Below, piece by piece: positions 62,301 to 64,000 of a stretch of 64,000 bases of DNA. How positions within the stretch are numbered: position 1 is the stretch's first letter; every line of letters starts with the position of its first letter. Position numbers and translations under genes: made by a program. The stretch covers positions 4,836,001 through 4,900,000 of the forward strand of contig NZ_CP102770.1 of the NCBI RefSeq assembly GCF_038561935.1, written 5' to 3'. Origin of the DNA: Myxococcus stipitatus. Its GTDB lineage: Bacteria > Myxococcota > Myxococcia > Myxococcales > Myxococcaceae. Below the pieces are notes generated by a model. It saw nothing but the letters and a program-made list of their open reading frames with translations. It was not told the origin of the DNA and did no database searches.

Positions 62301-64000
62301 GTCCTTCACCTCGTTGTTGAAGGAGGTGCGGGGCCTCGTGTTGGAGGCGCTGGAGCATCAGGAGTTGCCATTCGCTCGCATGGTCGAACGGCTCCAGCCT
62401 CGGCGGGATGCGGCCCGTGCTCCCGTCTTCCAGACGATGTTCGTGCTGCATGCCGGGCGCCCGGGACGCGAGGCGCTCGCGCCCTTCGCCTTGGGCGGCG
62501 CGGGGACACGCGTCCAGCTGGGCGCGTTGGAGCTGGAGTCCGTGCCGCTGCGCAACCAGGCCTCCGCCTTCGACCTGACGTTGACGATGGCCGAGTCGGA
62601 GGGAGGCTTCGCCGCGAGCCTGGAGTACTGCACGGACCTGTTCGACACGGCGCTCGCCGAGCGCATGGTGCGCCACCTCCGAGCGCTGCTGGACGCCGCC
62701 GCGCGTGAGCCCGAAGTGCCCGTGTTGGACCTGCCTCTGTTCGATGGAGAGGAGCAGCGCGTGCTGCTCGCGTCGGGCCGGCGCACGACGGACTCCGAGG
62801 AACCGCGAGCGCGAAGCCTGCACGGCGCCTTCGAGGCCGCGGTGGCGAGATCGCCGGACGCGGTGGCGTTGGTCTCGGGGGCATCCCGTTGGACGTACCG
62901 TGAGGTCGACGAGTGGGCCGAGAGACTGGGGGCGAGGCTTCGCCGCCGAGGCGTGGGCCCCGAGGTCCGCGTCGGTGTCTTGCTGGAGCGAGGGCACCCC
63001 GGGACGGTCATCGCGTTCCTCGCCGTGCTGAAGGCGGGTGGGACGGTGGTGCCTTGTGAGCCCTCGCATCCTCCCGAGCGAATCGCGTGGATGCTCCGAG
63101 ACGCGGGGGCCCGTGGCCTGCTCGTGCAGGACCGACTCTCGCGGCGCCTGGACCTTCCCTCGGACCTGTTGCTCCTGCGCTGGGAGGAGCTGGGGGTGCA
63201 CGAGCCGCGAGAGGAGGACGTGCGCTCCGACGCGCCCGCACTCCCGTCGCTGGAGTGCTCCGCGTATGTCATCTACACCTCGGGAAGCACGGGGCGCCCG
63301 AAGGGCGTCGTGGTGACCCATCGCGGCGCGCTGCATCTGGCGGAGGCGATGGGGTGGGGCTTCGGCTTGGGGGCAGGTGACCGGGTGCTCCAGTTCGCAT
63401 CCCCGGCCTTCGATGCCTCGATTGCGGAGTACGTCCAGGCGCTCGTGACGGGCGCGGCGCTGCATCTGCCTCCCGGGGGAGAGCTGCTCGCGGGCGAGGC
63501 GCTGCATCGCGTGCTGAAGGAGGAGCGCATCACGCTGGTGACGCTGCCTCCGTCCGCGTGCGCGCTGTTGCCAGAGGCTCCGCTCCCGGACCTGCGGAGG
63601 ATTGTCTCGGCGGGAGAGCCCTGCCCGGAGGACCTGGTGTCGCGCTTCGCGCCCGGGCGGGTGTTCGTGAATGCCTATGGCCCCACGGAGGCGACCGTGT
63701 GCTCGACGTGGGCCGTCTGCCAGCCAGGGGAGGGCACTCCGGACATCGGTCGACCGCTGCCGGCGGTGGATGCCTACGTGCTCGACGCGTCGTTGAACGC
63801 CGTCCCCCAGGGCGTGGCGGGAGACCTGTACGTCGGAGGCCCCATGGTGGCGAGAGGCTACCTGGGCCGTCCGGACCTGACGGCCGAGCGCTTCGTCCCG
63901 GACCCTCATGGCGGAGCGCCGGGCGCGCGCCTGTACCGCACGGGAGACGTGGCCCGCTGGCGTACCGATGGCCGATTGGAGCTGCTGGGGCGCGAGGACG
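59314..64000 (+). CDS. Incomplete FAAL-ACP-condensation-adenylation megasynthase
   Basis: The frame stays open from the ATG at 59314 to the right edge (1562 full codons) and continues beyond it. Domains in order: fatty acyl-AMP ligase (about 1-585; LQYTSGSTGTPRGVVL, SWLPPYHDMGL, RNLYPQD); acyl carrier protein with phosphopantetheine Ser641 in YGLDSL; condensation domain (about 700-1130) with an intact HHLITDFWS (H826, H827, D831); adenylation domain (about 1160 on) with YTSGSTGRPKGVV, FDASIAE and NAYGPTEATV. FAAL loading shows a lipid starter, so the product is probably a lipopeptide. The adenylation pocket residues (about D, A, A, S, V, A, A, V, C) hint at a hydrophobic or aromatic amino acid, with low confidence. 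Confidence 0.93.
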   Translation, partial: MHLPTRVSPASAFVRPESATLVEVCRYRALNQPTDDIYTFVDETGEHTVTYAQLDTEVRAVASRLQRELSPGDRALLMYPPGREYVVGFLACLYAGVVAVPAYPPDVTRLGRTLPRLLALVADCGARVALTTEGIASLVGPLTEGREDLRALRWLATDGVPVEEAASWRELDLRPDTVAFLQYTSGSTGTPRGVVLGHRQLLHNSELISRGFNAKPNPRFVSWLPPYHDMGLIAGIIHPLFRDMPSSLMPPLYFLQRPMRWLEVISRHGGTVSGGPNFAFDLCVRKSTPEERAALDLSRWEVAYCGAEPVRAETMERFAQAFAPGRFRRQALYPCYGLAEGTLIVTGRQRAGDREDVLVVRDYSREGLERGEARPPSAGEEGAALVSCGEVLGVQEVRVVDPSTRELVPPGRVGELWVRGPSVAEGYWQRPEETERDFNGRLAGSDEGPFLRTGDLAIVEDGEVFITGRLKDVLILRGRNLYPQDLELTVERSHPALRPGCGVAFPVQVKGEERLVVVQEVAAKAVEGGAVDDALTAIQAALTEEHGVAAHAVVLITAGSLPKTSSGKVQRRVTRRTYLDGALEVVKEWRESEVDSRDAESVAPESEELVAWLARDVAGRLGSTADALDADAPLTRYGLDSLRGLDVMHAIQRRWGVSLPPTFLLQGPSLREVAAKVEQERGTAVESVPPSSPVTGDASHHVSDGQRALWFLQRLAPGGTAYHIARAMRLAPDVDLEVLARVFTELAARHPALACAFPEERGEPVWKPAAAPVLERESASGWSEAALRERLDAESQRPFDLERGPLMRVRVFTGVERGPVLLLVFHHLITDFWSLEMFAEELGILYTAGVRGVPSELPAPPPMAGPLQREREARLTGARGEALQSWWRERLGGELPVLELPTSKPRPRLQSFRGAAVSFKVEADTASRLLSLAGTHGATPFMVLLTGYVAFLRRYTGQEDLVVGTPTTGREHADLSRQLSYFVNPVALRARVTRGQSFTSLLKEVRGLVLEALEHQELPFARMVERLQPRRDAARAPVFQTMFVLHAGRPGREALAPFALGGAGTRVQLGALELESVPLRNQASAFDLTLTMAESEGGFAASLEYCTDLFDTALAERMVRHLRALLDAAAREPEVPVLDLPLFDGEEQRVLLASGRRTTDSEEPRARSLHGAFEAAVARSPDAVALVSGASRWTYREVDEWAERLGARLRRRGVGPEVRVGVLLERGHPGTVIAFLAVLKAGGTVVPCEPSHPPERIAWMLRDAGARGLLVQDRLSRRLDLPSDLLLLRWEELGVHEPREEDVRSDAPALPSLECSAYVIYTSGSTGRPKGVVVTHRGALHLAEAMGWGFGLGAGDRVLQFASPAFDASIAEYVQALVTGAALHLPPGGELLAGEALHRVLKEERITLVTLPPSACALLPEAPLPDLRRIVSAGEPCPEDLVSRFAPGRVFVNAYGPTEATVCSTWAVCQPGEGTPDIGRPLPAVDAYVLDASLNAVPQGVAGDLYVGGPMVARGYLGRPDLTAERFVPDPHGGAPGARLYRTGDVARWRTDGRLELLGRED

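Noticed and set aside
62104..63909. Long frame antisense to the megasynthase
   Set aside because: The plus strand shows continuous NRPS motifs here; the minus frame has none.

Overview
This window is high-GC DNA (strong G/C third-position bias, GTG and TTG starts). Its gene content points to a myxobacterium, most likely of the Myxococcus/Corallococcus group. The signs are many Ser/Thr protein kinases, FHA-containing regulators, sigma-54 activators and lipoproteins; a phosphofructokinase gene next to its cognate-type kinase (the pfk-pkn4 arrangement described in Myxococcus xanthus); a carotenoid desaturase; and the start of a lipopeptide-type NRPS. The species call is inference. No rRNA, tRNA, CRISPR array, insertion sequence or prophage was seen.

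Layout. 1-9.2 kb: the end of an unknown gene, a solitary clpX, a 1773-residue fused Ser/Thr kinase-ATPase-GAF-histidine kinase on the minus strand, and a phytoene-desaturase-type CrtI. 9.2-15.1 kb: a carotenoid oxygenase, a kinase-receiver-nucleotide cyclase fusion and a lidless DnaK. 15.4-24.6 kb: PrkA, a trypsin-like lipoprotein, dCMP deaminase, a degenerate histidine kinase with an NtrC-type activator, a tandem ArsA/Get3-like ATPase and a TPR protein. 24.7-29.6 kb: the housekeeping run accA-hisC-cmk, convergent with a lytic transglycosylase.

29.6-43.7 kb: a small Cys-rich protein behind a long leader, a CAP-domain protein with a DciA-like gene, a large lipoprotein, an FHA-GGDEF cyclase, an acyltransferase-SDR pair divergent from mutL, a 51-residue small protein, an outer-membrane-like protein and two membrane proteins. 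43.7-52.0 kb: a tight minus-strand series pfk, pkn4, TPR protein, FHA-GAF-sigma-54 activator and two lipoproteins. It has a good promoter upstream of pfk and short gaps or 4-base overlaps throughout. 52.1-59.1 kb: a small TPR protein, a membrane protein, a serine protease overlapping an FHA membrane protein, a DUF4130-uracil-DNA-glycosylase fusion that has lost key residues, a lipoprotein and an aldo/keto reductase. From 59,314 to the right edge runs an incomplete megasynthase: fatty acyl-AMP ligase, carrier protein, condensation and adenylation domains.

The most notable points are the FAAL-initiated NRPS at the right edge, the apparent pseudo-glycosylase, the pfk/pkn4 cluster that joins a Ser/Thr kinase to an FHA-dependent sigma-54 activator, the kinase-receiver-cyclase fusion, and the likely pseudokinase in the 1773-residue sensor. 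All assignments come from reading the sequence; no database search was possible.
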